From: Acetatifactor sp.
GTDB taxonomy: Bacteria; Bacillota; Clostridia; Lachnospirales; Lachnospiraceae
Assembly: GCA_018385425.1 (NCBI GenBank)
Contig: JAHBAA010000029.1
Location: forward strand, 1-32,401
Length of the DNA stretch: 32,401 nucleotides
Reading direction: 5' to 3'
The notes beneath the pieces were generated by a model. That model made no database searches, was not told where the DNA came from, and was given only the letters and a program-made list of their open reading frames with translations. The position numbers were made by a program, and so were the translations under genes. Shown piece after piece: positions 16,429-25,040 of this stretch; the first letter of the stretch is position 1, and each line of letters begins with the position of its first letter.

Positions 16429-16627
16429 GTGAACCCGCCTCCATGGATGGCCACCCTGCCCCCTGTTGGAAAACATGCTGCATTTTCTGCTCTGTTCGCG
16501 CGCCCTTTTCGCCCCCATTCGGGCAAACTCGCCCCGATAAGCGGGGCTGGCAGCGCAAACCTCCCGACGGAAGCCTCGCAAATGTTTTTCCCACAGGGGG
16601 GGCAGGGTGGCCTCGGGGAGGTGGGTA
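16429..16627. repeat. GC-rich imperfect inverted-repeat element
   Basis: Arms of about 50 nt (16429-16482 and 16577-16627) are imperfect inverted copies. Their longest exact match is 15 nt (GGCCACCCTGCCCCC at 16449-16463, its complement at 16598-16612). The 95-nt centre holds further hairpins, including GCCCCG/CGGGGC around ATAAG (about 16531-16547). No convincing gene is present, though the element is open in several frames. It begins 15 nt after the spoVT stop. It resembles a non-autonomous hairpin repeat (MITE or REP-like) or a structured RNA. Only one copy occurs in this window, so repetition in the genome is unproven. Confidence 0.7.
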
Positions 16628-16640
16628 CATAACATAAAAC

Positions 16641-16662
16641 AAGGAGGGCGGCTGCCCTCCTT
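16641..16662. terminator. bidirectional terminator between spoVT and nicotinate phosphoribosyltransferase
   Basis: Perfect 9-bp arms AAGGAGGGC (16641-16649) and GCCCTCCTT (16654-16662) around GGCT, with T-rich sequence on the 3' side on both strands. It lies 4 nt beyond the minus-strand stop codon. Confidence 0.88.
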
Positions 16663-16666
16663 TATT

Positions 16667-18121
16667 TTAGTTATCGCCCATTCTCTGGAGCAATTCTATC
16701 TTGATATCATACAGCTTTGCGGACAGGTCTACATACACCTTCTGGGGATTTACCAGTCGTTTGGTCTCCTCCCAGAGGGTTGCCATCTCCTGTTGGCAAT
16801 ATGCACGAATGTCCATTACTTTCGGAGAAGTATAACAGCACTCTCCGCCCTTGAATACCTGAACCATCAGAGGGCGAAGGGTATAGGTACCGGCCTTCAG
16901 CTTCGTCTTCTTCCAGGGTTCGGACGGGTCGAACAAAAGCATGTCTTCGTTCTCGTCGTAGACTTCGTCTGCCAGGCAGATCAAATCTGCCTTGATCTTG
17001 CCGGATTCCTTCTCGTAGATACGGTAGATCTTCTTGTCACCGGGGTTGGTCACCTTCTCGGTGTTCTCAGACAGCTTGATCTTCGGGATGAACTTACCGT
17101 CCGGTCCCTGGATCGCTGCCAGCTTGTAGACACCGCCAAAGGAAGGATTATCCTTGGAGGTGATCAGGTTGGTTCCAACACCCCAGGAGGTGATCTGGGC
17201 ACCCTGAGCCTTCAGGCTGTCGATCAGGTACTCGTCCAGATCGTTGGAGGCGGAGATCACCGCATCCGGGAAGCCTGCCTCATCCAGCATCTTTCTGGCC
17301 TTTTTGGAGAGATATGCCAGGTCACCGCTGTCCAGTCTGATGCCATAGAAGGTCAGAGGGATCCCTGCCTCACGCATTTCGGTAAACACACGAATGGCAT
17401 TGGGAACGCCGCTCTTTAAGGTATCGTAGGTATCCACCAACAGGATACAGGCGTTGGGATACATATCCGCATAGGTCTTGAACGCAGTATATTCATCGGG
17501 AAAGCTCATGATCCAGCTGTGAGCATGGGTTCCCTTCACAGGTACATCGAAGAGCTGGCCGCAGAGCACATTGCTGGTACCGATACAGCCGCCGATCATG
17601 GCAGCTCTGGCACCGTAGGTTCCCGCATCCGGACCCTGAGCACGGCGAAGGCCAAACTCCATGATACCGTCTCCCTTTGCCGCGTAACACACTCTGGCAG
17701 CCTTGGTGGCGATCAGGCTTTGGTGGTTGATGATGTTCAAAATCGCAGTCTCCACCAGCTGCGCCTCCATGATGGGTGCCACCACCTTGATCACAGGCTC
17801 TCTTGGGAACATCACGGAACCCTCCGGAATCGCGTAGATATCTCCGGAAAATCTGAAGTCTCTCAGATACTCCAGAAAGTCCTGCTGGAAAATACCCAGA
17901 GATCCCAGATACTCGATATCCTCCGCCTCAAAGCGAAGCTCCTTGATATACTGGATCACCTGCTCCAGTCCCGCAGAGATGGCATATCCGCCGCCACAGG
18001 GATTGTTTCGGTAAAAGGCATCGAAAATAACGGTGGTATTCTGAGCCTTGTTTTTGAAATATCCCTGCATCATTGTCAATTCATATAGATCTGTCATCAG
18101 TGTCAGATTCTGTCTGTCCAT
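16667..18121 (-). CDS. pncB: nicotinate phosphoribosyltransferase
   Basis: Makes nicotinate mononucleotide from nicotinate and PRPP (with ATP hydrolysis) in NAD salvage. The 484-residue length is typical. Hallmarks: LTLMTDLYELTMMQGYF at the N-terminus, EFGLRRAQGPDAG, THAHSWIMSF with the conserved histidines, LLVDTYDTLKSG, and the phosphate-binding GIRLDSGDLAYLSKKAR, then WGVGTNLITS. A GGGGA motif precedes the ATG. It lies 24 nt after the EAL-domain gene and is probably co-transcribed with it, though the two functions have no obvious link. Confidence 0.95.
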   Translation of the reverse strand: MDRQNLTLMTDLYELTMMQGYFKNKAQNTTVIFDAFYRNNPCGGGYAISAGLEQVIQYIKELRFEAEDIEYLGSLGIFQQDFLEYLRDFRFSGDIYAIPEGSVMFPREPVIKVVAPIMEAQLVETAILNIINHQSLIATKAARVCYAAKGDGIMEFGLRRAQGPDAGTYGARAAMIGGCIGTSNVLCGQLFDVPVKGTHAHSWIMSFPDEYTAFKTYADMYPNACILLVDTYDTLKSGVPNAIRVFTEMREAGIPLTFYGIRLDSGDLAYLSKKARKMLDEAGFPDAVISASNDLDEYLIDSLKAQGAQITSWGVGTNLITSKDNPSFGGVYKLAAIQGPDGKFIPKIKLSENTEKVTNPGDKKIYRIYEKESGKIKADLICLADEVYDENEDMLLFDPSEPWKKTKLKAGTYTLRPLMVQVFKGGECCYTSPKVMDIRAYCQQEMATLWEETKRLVNPQKVYVDLSAKLYDIKIELLQRMGDN

Positions 18122-18145
18122 CTTTTTCCCCGCCTATCTCTTCCA

Positions 18146-20884
18146 TTAATTCTCTCGATATATATCGTACACTGTCTCTCTCTGACTCTGGTATCTCTTG
18201 ATCTCCTCGCGGATCTCCTTCGGTACCTTTTCCACAGGGTTCTGTTCCGGCTTGGCGATAAAGAAGCCCTGGATCAGGTCCACATCCATATTGATGACCG
18301 CCCTCAGTTCCTCGCTGTTCTCCACGCCCTCTGCCAACGCCAGAATCTGATTCTGGTGGGAATAGTCCACAATATTGCGCACAAAATGCTGCTTCTGAGG
18401 GCTGTGCTGAATATCTGAGATCAGCATGCGGTCGATCTTTACGTATCTTGGCCGGTAGCGCAGAAGGTTGTTGGCGTTGGAATAGCCGGAGCCGTAATCG
18501 TCCAGAGCAATCTCCACCTTCATCCTGTCATAGCGTTCCCTCAGTTCCTCCAGCTTCTCATCATCCATCTCGGAGCTCTCGATCAGCTCCACTACCAGAT
18601 GTCCTGCATGATATTCAAACTGCTTCTGTACCCAACGGGCATCCTCCCCTGTCAGCTGATAGCCGGGAAGACTGTTGATGAATACCTTGGTATCACCAAA
18701 GTCACCGTGATGTTCGTTCAGGTACTCCATTACCGTAAACATCGTCATCTTCTCAATATCGTACATCCGCCCCAGACACTCTGCAGCCTGCATGATCTCT
18801 GCGATGGTAATATGCTCCACGGCATCACATCTCATCAAAGCCTCATACGCATAAATCGACCCGTCCTTTGCCCGAACAATGGGTTGGAAATTGTAGTTGA
18901 TCAGGTTCTCCTCCATGATCCTCTCCACCAGCTTGTTGCGCTGAATCTCGTCGCTGGACAATCTCTCCTGGGCAAACTCATTGCGATGCTCGTCCGACTT
19001 CAGACGGTTTTTCTTCGCTACCGTATAATTGATCAGCGACTCCATGGTTGCAGCGTCATCCGGTGAACCGTTGATGGACACATAGTGGAAATAGAGCCCG
19101 CACTCTGCTTCCCCGGAGACAATGTGGGTCTTACACTTTTCGGTGATAGAGTCGATGATCGCCTTCACCCTCACTGCTCCATCCCAATCCAACAGTGCGA
19201 TGAGAAACTCATCATTGCTCAGCCGACAGCAGATCTCACTGTTCTCATCTGCCAGGGATTCCTGAATATATCTTCCGAAAGAGCGCAGTGTTCTGTCTCC
19301 GCTCTTTCGTCCGTACACCTCATTGATACCGTGGAAGCCTTTGATATCCAAAGCAATCACGCAGATCTCCACGTTCTGCTCCTTACAGGTATCCACCAGA
19401 GCACCCGCCTGTTGGATAAAGCCCTGATAGTTGTACATACCGGTAAGAGAATCTCGAATCTGGGTGGACTGAACCGTCTTCAGCAGTCTCTTCAAAGCCT
19501 GCTGCCGGAAGAACGCTTCCAGTCCCTGCATCACGTTCAGCATCCAGATACGAAACATGGACGTTCCCAGATAGATCTCCCTGCCGTAATTGATGACAGT
19601 ATAGCCAAAACATCGATCGTCGAAATACACCGGGTTGAATACATAAGTGGTGGGATAATCTCTCTCCTCATGCATCTGAGGCAGCAGAAGCCCTGTGTCA
19701 AAGCTCTCGATAAAATTCAGTCTGTTCTCCTCCGGATTTTCGGTACAGGAAAACACCGGAACCATTCTATCCGCGTAGCCCTTACGGATCGCCCTCTCTC
19801 CCAAATTGGATTCCGGCACCATAAATTTCTCATTCATGCACAGATGAAAGCTGTGGAAGGGTCTGATCTGATGGGAATACTCCATTACCGTATAGAAAAA
19901 TCCGCCATAATCCGTCTGGGAAAGCATGTCCTCCAGCAAATGATTGAATTCGGAATAAAAGCCCTTGGAGGAAGCCTCCGTTTTCCACTCTTTTCGAAGA
20001 ATGGAGGGAATACTCGCCCTGTCCCACTCACAGCCACAGGTACCGCCGTGAACCAGTCTGGGCTGGATGGAGAACTCCGGCACCGGCTGATTCTCCAGCT
20101 TTGCGATCAGCCACTGTACACAGTAGGAGCCACACTCACCGGCAGGAATATCCGCTGAGGTCAAAGGAATCGGACTGTGCCGACCATCCTCCACCGAATC
20201 GTAGCCTGTCACTGCGATGTCCTCCGGCACATGTACCCCCTGCTCTTCCAGATAGGCGATCAGACCGATCGCCATATAATCATTGGCACAAGCCACTGCC
20301 TGGGGCAGATGCTCCCGATCCCTCATAAGAATCTTTCCGAAGGCTTCTCCGCTGTCGTACCAGTAATTGCCGTGATACACCCGGTCCACCCCGACCTCAA
20401 GACCGTGCTTGGACATACTGTCATAGAATGCCTGCAGACGCTGTACGGAATGAATATGCCCTTCCTTACCGCCCAGAAAAGCAATATCCGTGTAGCCATG
20501 CTCTTCGATCAGATGATCGATAATATGTAACACCGGTGTGTAGTGATCCATCATAACCGTGTCAAAATAGGCGCTTTTCTGATCCACAACCAACACAGGT
20601 CCTCTGGCCCGCCTCTTAAGCTGTTGCTCCAGTTCTTCCCCTTTTCCCGGCGTCAGAATCGTATCCAACAGAATTACAAAGGCATCATACATTTCATAGG
20701 GAATCAATTCAAAAATATTGGACTCCCCGATATCCCTTAACTCTGTCAGCTGGTACTTTTGATACATAGAAAAAACACAGACGTCCATGTCATATGCATA
20801 GGCTTCCCGTATGAAACCAAGCATAAACCGCATCTGTGTACTTTCGTCCAATTGTCCCAGCAATACCCCGATTTTCTTTCTCAA
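18146..20884 (-). CDS. sugar-sensor/degenerate GGDEF/EAL protein, probable c-di-GMP phosphodiesterase
   Basis: A 912-residue cytoplasmic protein. Residues 1-285 are a LacI-type periplasmic-binding-like ligand domain (DIAVTGYDSVEDGRHSPIPL) without the DNA-binding HTH. Residues 300-470 are an unassigned region. The GGDEF domain (about 475-625) has SNDEF (556-560) instead of GGDEF and is probably not an active cyclase. The EAL domain (about 655-900) keeps catalytic residues: EALMR (E681), N737, E766, D795-D796, K816, E852 and Q872, so hydrolysis of c-di-GMP is likely. The start is a TTG at 20884, supported by GGGGGGA about 9 nt upstream and the conserved KKIGVLLG beginning. It likely couples a small ligand, perhaps a sugar, to c-di-GMP breakdown. 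Confidence 0.9.
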   Translation of the reverse strand: MRKKIGVLLGQLDESTQMRFMLGFIREAYAYDMDVCVFSMYQKYQLTELRDIGESNIFELIPYEMYDAFVILLDTILTPGKGEELEQQLKRRARGPVLVVDQKSAYFDTVMMDHYTPVLHIIDHLIEEHGYTDIAFLGGKEGHIHSVQRLQAFYDSMSKHGLEVGVDRVYHGNYWYDSGEAFGKILMRDREHLPQAVACANDYMAIGLIAYLEEQGVHVPEDIAVTGYDSVEDGRHSPIPLTSADIPAGECGSYCVQWLIAKLENQPVPEFSIQPRLVHGGTCGCEWDRASIPSILRKEWKTEASSKGFYSEFNHLLEDMLSQTDYGGFFYTVMEYSHQIRPFHSFHLCMNEKFMVPESNLGERAIRKGYADRMVPVFSCTENPEENRLNFIESFDTGLLLPQMHEERDYPTTYVFNPVYFDDRCFGYTVINYGREIYLGTSMFRIWMLNVMQGLEAFFRQQALKRLLKTVQSTQIRDSLTGMYNYQGFIQQAGALVDTCKEQNVEICVIALDIKGFHGINEVYGRKSGDRTLRSFGRYIQESLADENSEICCRLSNDEFLIALLDWDGAVRVKAIIDSITEKCKTHIVSGEAECGLYFHYVSINGSPDDAATMESLINYTVAKKNRLKSDEHRNEFAQERLSSDEIQRNKLVERIMEENLINYNFQPIVRAKDGSIYAYEALMRCDAVEHITIAEIMQAAECLGRMYDIEKMTMFTVMEYLNEHHGDFGDTKVFINSLPGYQLTGEDARWVQKQFEYHAGHLVVELIESSEMDDEKLEELRERYDRMKVEIALDDYGSGYSNANNLLRYRPRYVKIDRMLISDIQHSPQKQHFVRNIVDYSHQNQILALAEGVENSEELRAVINMDVDLIQGFFIAKPEQNPVEKVPKEIREEIKRYQSQRETVYDIYREN

Positions 20885-20931
20885 AAAACTATCCCCCCGA
20901 AGAGAAAAAATATCTCTCTATATTAGAAGAC

Positions 20932-20960
20932 ATTTTACCACATTTTTACAAAATTGTCAC
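20932..20960 (-). promoter_or_regulatory. promoter of the EAL-domain gene
   Basis: GTGACA (-35, 20955-20960) and TAAAAT (-10, 20932-20937) on the minus strand, 17-nt spacer, 5 of 6 matches in each box. Confidence 0.7.
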
Positions 20961-21029
20961 TTCATTTCATGAAATTTGATGCATTATTCCAGGATAAAGT
21001 GATCTTCTGAGACTTTTTTTGTCATTCTC

Positions 21030-21523
21030 TTAAAATCTATTCTCTGCATTACTGTATGCAAGAGAATAGAACAGTTCCTGAGAATTGAGTTTTACCTTAT
21101 TGATGTTTCGTTCCACATAAGTTCCTTTTGTGGTGAGTCTCCTGCCCTTCTCATCATCATTCATCATCGTCTCAAACATCCAGGAAAGATACTCTCTCAC
21201 CTTCTTGTCCAAAATCGGTGCAGCCACCTCTACTCGGCGTACTGTATTTCTCGTCATTAAATCAGCAGAAGCAATATAAACCTTCTCTCTGTCTTTTGCA
21301 CCGAATCGATAGATTCTGGAATGTTCCAGAAAACGTCCCACGATGCTGACCACCTTAATGTTTTCCGTGTAACCGGGCACCTCAGGAATCAGGCAGCAGA
21401 TTCCTCTGACGATCAGTTCGATCCGTACACCCGCCTGAGAGGCCTCGATCAGCTTGTCAATAATTACCTTGTCCGTCAGGGAATTCATCTTGATCCCAAC
21501 ATAGCCTTCCTGCCCATTCTTTA
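21030..21523 (-). pseudogene. ppk1: polyphosphate kinase, C-terminal fragment
   Basis: About 160 codons of PPK1 homology remain, of roughly 700 in the full enzyme. The frame opens with KNGQEGYVGIKMNSLTDK and contains the C-terminal signatures IELIVRGICCLIP, SIVGRFLEHSRIYRF and a YIASADLMTRN element, ending near a normal C-terminus. The catalytic histidine domain is missing, so it cannot be an active kinase. The homology begins immediately after the stop codon that ends the EAL fragment, so a deletion has fused two genes. An ATG at 21488 opens a 152-residue frame, but nothing suggests it is used. Confidence 0.85.
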
Positions 21524-21928
21524 CACTTCAAACCCCTGTTCTCTATAGTGCTTTATCAAAGTGCTCAATGGCCGATGATTATCACAATTGCTCCTCTCTG
21601 TAATCTCAAAGACCACATCCTCTGCCTTCAGGGAAAACATCCGGAGTTTTTCCTTAGTAAACCCCTTGATGGACTTACTGTCACTCAACACATTTCCATC
21701 AACGTTGATAAACAGTTTTACGCCGTCCGGTTTTCCCACAGCGTTTTTCAAGGCATTGGTTCTGCATATTTTTTCCAACTCCCACAGGTATCCCATCTGT
21801 CCTGCAGTTTCAAAAAGCTCCGATATATTGATAGAATTTTGTATCTGTTCGTCCATTCCATTTCCTTCCATTCCATTCATGCCAGTCTCTGTCACTAATA
21901 GGTTATTTTCGGCACGTAAAATATACAA
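21521..21928 (-). pseudogene. EAL-domain fragment, truncated at both ends
   Basis: A 135-codon frame (a more likely start is the ATG at 21856, preceded by GAAGGA) encodes the middle of an EAL phosphodiesterase: ELFETAGQMGYLWELEKICR, KLFINVDGNVL and DVVFEITERS, stopping at HYREQGFEV. A full domain would continue with the AIDD metal-binding motif; instead a stop codon and then polyphosphate kinase sequence follow. The EAL motif itself is also missing at the N-terminus. It is a different EAL paralogue from the intact gene at 18146-20884, which lies just beyond on the same strand. Confidence 0.8.
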
Positions 21929-22000
21929 TCGTTTTCAAGTAAATACTGTGTAAAATCACAGTAATATTTCTTAGATTGCGTTCCTCTTGCTTTCTCAATC

Positions 22001-22035
22001 AAAAAGCAGCAACGAAGAAATCGTTGCTGCTTTTT
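22001..22035. terminator. bidirectional terminator after the glycan operon
   Basis: Perfect 14-bp arms (22001-22014 and 22022-22035) around a 7-nt loop; the outer five pairs are A-T, giving a T tract on each strand. It lies about 100 nt past the end of the last glycan gene. Confidence 0.9.
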
Positions 22036-22134
22036 ACTCCTGATATTATTTGATGCCTTCTGTCACAATGCCCGCAAAGTGCTTCCCGGTTTCTAATCCC
22101 CGGCAGCCGACCTTAAGAACCGTTATCCCGGATC

Positions 22135-23883
22135 TTACTCTGCACTGTCATCGAGGCATTGCATACCGGAATCCTTTTCGTCACATGGGATCTGCCTCCT
22201 GTTTGTCTTCAACTGTATCAGATAAAATGCAAGCGTCCAATACATATTAAAAAACAGATAGAAGAAATAATTGGTTCTCACCGTAGGCAGGGTCAATACA
22301 ACCGCTGCAAACAAAGCAAGATTGATGGTCATCACAACGATATAGAACCAATTTCTTCGAACCATCGCGTGGATCCACATCACGAGGAATGTCAAAAACA
22401 CTGCGATTCTGAGGAAGCGTCCGATCAGGTATTCCATTCCCAAAAAGTCATCGAACCTCCACTGAATTCTGTCTACAACGGAATTGCCGGACAACAGAGG
22501 ATAGTTGCCGATATCGTCACGGCCGGCATCATAGATGCTGTGCACCATCTGCATCACCTGGCTCCCCTCTTCCGACACTGACTGGTCATATCGGAAGATC
22601 ATGTCATCAAACAGGGGTGGAAGGGAGAGACTCTGAAACGCTATATTCAGCTGATATTTCAGGAAAAGATCCAAATTATGCAGCAGAAAACGATAGGAGG
22701 AAAGAACCATTTGCCTGCCCTTTTCACCGGCAGCGCTCTGTCTCGCATACCTTCCGTTTTCATAGTTGTAGACCACCGATGCGTTGTCTCCGAAATTCTT
22801 CAGATAGGAAATAGGGATCACTGCCTCAATGGCCTGCATGTCCTGCTCCGCCCCATCATAGGAGAGATTCACGTTCGGATGCTGAAGCACAGCCGCCAAC
22901 GGTCCCGGCAGATTGATGATAAAATAATCCTGCTCCTGATATTTATCTGCACCGTACTTCATCGGCAGATTCAGAAGGACAAAAAATGCCAGGAAAATGA
23001 GGATCCCCTGCAGGGAGCCTTTACGGGAAAATGCCCTGCTCCTTCTGCCATACACCAGAATAAGAATCAGAGGGTATCCGATGAGCCAGAGAATTCCTTC
23101 GCTTCGCCAGGTAACGATCATCGCCGCCAGCAAACCGTATACGATCATCCTGGGTTTTGTCAGCGGCTTCTCATACAGCCGGTCAACACACAGAAGACCC
23201 AGAAACGCCAGATTCAGAATTCCGTACATATAGTTTCTTCCCACAAGCAGGCAGATCTGCGTCATCTCCGGCACAAGAAACAGCATTCCCACAAAGGGAA
23301 TCAGCATCCGAAGAGAAGCTCTGCCCGCTTTCCGGTACATACGAAACAAAAGGTAACAGATAACATTGATCGCCACCAGTTCCGGAACCAGCATCATGCT
23401 GACCGGATGGGGGATCAGCAGAAAGGCGGCACAGTAGATCACATTGGTCAGAAAACCGTGCCAGTACATGGGCAGCCACTCTTTTGCATAGGCATAGTTG
23501 TGAAAGGTGTCTGCACTCAGATAGATGGGCGTAGGGTACAGCAGCAGGGCGACCCCGATTCCGGCGGCATTGATCGCCAGTAAAACCAGGATCCATCTGC
23601 GAAGCCCCGGCTCCTCCCTATATTTTCGAAACAGAAAATAGCACCATGCAAAGAGCAGAAACAGCAAAAGTACTGCTGCCGCCATGGAAAAAACCACACA
23701 CAAATACCGGGAGAGTGTATCCTCCATCAGAGTACTCCCGGTCTTTGCATACCGATATGCCACATTTTCCTTTCCTACATTGGGACAGACAGGATAGAAG
23801 AAGGAAGATGTAATTTTTGAAATGAAAACGTATAGAACTGCAGCCCACATCATACACAACGCGGCACGTTTCTTTTCAAACAT
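22135..23883 (-). CDS. polytopic membrane protein, possible GT-C type glycosyltransferase
   Basis: A 582-residue protein, last gene of the glycan operon. About ten hydrophobic segments are visible, beginning near residues 9-28 and 60-82, then a long cluster (about 94-320) and a final group (about 480-550). A soluble region of about 150 residues (320-470) lies between. The layout, an early large loop and a periplasmic domain between membrane bundles, fits GT-C glycosyltransferases that use lipid-linked sugars, but I see no diagnostic motif and the family is unconfirmed. The ATG at 23883 follows GGAGGG with good spacing; an upstream in-frame ATG at 23949 lies in the preceding gene. The gap to the nucleotidyltransferase gene is 13 nt. 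Confidence 0.75.
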   Translation of the reverse strand: MFEKKRAALCMMWAAVLYVFISKITSSFFYPVCPNVGKENVAYRYAKTGSTLMEDTLSRYLCVVFSMAAAVLLLFLLFAWCYFLFRKYREEPGLRRWILVLLAINAAGIGVALLLYPTPIYLSADTFHNYAYAKEWLPMYWHGFLTNVIYCAAFLLIPHPVSMMLVPELVAINVICYLLFRMYRKAGRASLRMLIPFVGMLFLVPEMTQICLLVGRNYMYGILNLAFLGLLCVDRLYEKPLTKPRMIVYGLLAAMIVTWRSEGILWLIGYPLILILVYGRRSRAFSRKGSLQGILIFLAFFVLLNLPMKYGADKYQEQDYFIINLPGPLAAVLQHPNVNLSYDGAEQDMQAIEAVIPISYLKNFGDNASVVYNYENGRYARQSAAGEKGRQMVLSSYRFLLHNLDLFLKYQLNIAFQSLSLPPLFDDMIFRYDQSVSEEGSQVMQMVHSIYDAGRDDIGNYPLLSGNSVVDRIQWRFDDFLGMEYLIGRFLRIAVFLTFLVMWIHAMVRRNWFYIVVMTINLALFAAVVLTLPTVRTNYFFYLFFNMYWTLAFYLIQLKTNRRQIPCDEKDSGMQCLDDSAE

Positions 23884-23896
23884 AATCACCCTCCAA

Positions 23897-24667
23897 CTAT
23901 TCCTCTTGATGCAAAAAAGCGGATAATTCCTCCGGGGTTCCCAACACATTCACCGCCCGGGCAGGAACCTCGCTGATATAGATCTTTCCGCCTTTGCTCA
24001 ACAGGTAATCATATAAAGGGGCCACATACTTTTCCCCGTTCACCAGTTCCCTGGGGACACCGTAGTACTCCTCATACAACTGCTGATAGAACTCACAGGA
24101 TCTGAAATAATATGCACCCAAGGTACATTGATCCGAAATACGCTGCTTTTCCTTGATCTCCACCACTTCTCCGTTCTCATCTGTGCGGACAAAGCTCCAG
24201 TGATCTCCCTCTGCGCGGAAGCAGGGGATAAATCCATCCCCCTTGAGATCGCTGTACTTCATCTCTCCGGCTTCCACATAGGTATCGATGTTGTAGATGA
24301 GCAGACCATTATCCCTGTGCCAATACTGTTTTGCCATCACCGCTGTTGTAGCCTGTCCGTCTGTCAGCCTGTCCAGAAGAATGATCTGATAGTTCCGAAT
24401 CTTCAGATGCTCACATTCTTTTTCCACAAATCCCCGCACATCCAGTTCATCATTCTTCAGGGCAATGAAAATGTACTGCTCCACTCTCTCCCGGAACCCT
24501 TCCAGACTGATCATGGACCACTCAAACAGTGTCTTGCCCTTGGCAGGTATCATATACTTGGGCAGCTTGTATCCCGCTTTCAGAAAACGGGAGCCCAACC
24601 CTCCCATGGTAATCACCACATCCAATTTTTCGGGAACATCATTCCCCATCGCTGCACTTTGATTCAT
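23897..24667 (-). CDS. nucleotidyltransferase for sugar or alcohol phosphate
   Basis: A 256-residue NTP-transferase domain protein. The N-terminal signature MGGLGSRFLKAGYKLPKYM contains the glycine-rich nucleotide loop and PK. LTDGQATTAVMAK and the metal-binding IYNIDTYV region follow, and VNVLGTPEELSAFL closes the domain. Such enzymes activate a phosphorylated sugar or alcohol with NTP, giving the NDP- or CDP-donor. The start is uncertain (GTG 24670, ATG 24667 or ATG 24649); I use 24667, which has GGAG about 14 nt upstream. It overlaps the HAD gene by 29 nt, suggesting coupled translation. It should act together with the neighbouring kinase and phosphatase. Confidence 0.85.
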   Translation of the reverse strand: MNQSAAMGNDVPEKLDVVITMGGLGSRFLKAGYKLPKYMIPAKGKTLFEWSMISLEGFRERVEQYIFIALKNDELDVRGFVEKECEHLKIRNYQIILLDRLTDGQATTAVMAKQYWHRDNGLLIYNIDTYVEAGEMKYSDLKGDGFIPCFRAEGDHWSFVRTDENGEVVEIKEKQRISDQCTLGAYYFRSCEFYQQLYEEYYGVPRELVNGEKYVAPLYDYLLSKGGKIYISEVPARAVNVLGTPEELSAFLHQEE

Positions 24668-25040
24668 CACAGATTCTCTCCAATTCCTCGATATTACAAC
24701 TCAAAAATTCATTGGGGCGGATGGTTCTGTCATCCACATAGAAGCCCTTGTGTCCGGGCCAGACCTTGCCGTATACGATCTCATCATAGGGGATGTCCCA
24801 CTTCTTCAGCCATTCCAGAAGGATCGGTGCCGTATGCGCATTGATCATTCCCAGATTGCCGTTGTAGGAATTCATGTTGCGGGAAGTGTATAAAATGATC
24901 TTCGCACCCTGTTCCTTGTAATAACGCATTTTCTCCACGATCTCCGGGTAGGGCACCAGGTCCTCGTACCGCTCTCCCTTCCCTTTGATCTTACAGATGG
25001 TCCCGTCAATATCAAAAACAAATGAATACTCGCTAAACAT
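24639..25040 (-). CDS. HAD-family phosphatase, capsule-type
   Basis: A 133-residue HAD phosphatase. FDIDGTIC supplies the nucleophile and acid/base aspartates; ILYTSRNMN is motif II with the threonine/serine; KVWPGHKG gives the lysine of motif III; YVDD provides the metal-binding aspartates. The short, cap-less form is common in surface polysaccharide clusters next to nucleotidyltransferases. The substrate is unknown. It overlaps the upstream kinase gene by 8 nt and the downstream nucleotidyltransferase by 29 nt. Confidence 0.87.
   Translation of the reverse strand: MFSEYSFVFDIDGTICKIKGKGERYEDLVPYPEIVEKMRYYKEQGAKIILYTSRNMNSYNGNLGMINAHTAPILLEWLKKWDIPYDEIVYGKVWPGHKGFYVDDRTIRPNEFLSCNIEELERICDESKCSDGE

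Noticed and set aside
16097..16642. Minus-strand open frame of 181 codons across spoVT and the inverted-repeat element
   Set aside because: It is antisense to spoVT for half its length and otherwise covers a GC-rich repeat; there is no ribosome binding site or recognisable domain.
18900..19440. Active diguanylate cyclase in the EAL-domain protein
   Set aside because: The signature is SNDEF instead of GGDEF, so cyclase activity is unlikely, though GTP binding cannot be excluded.
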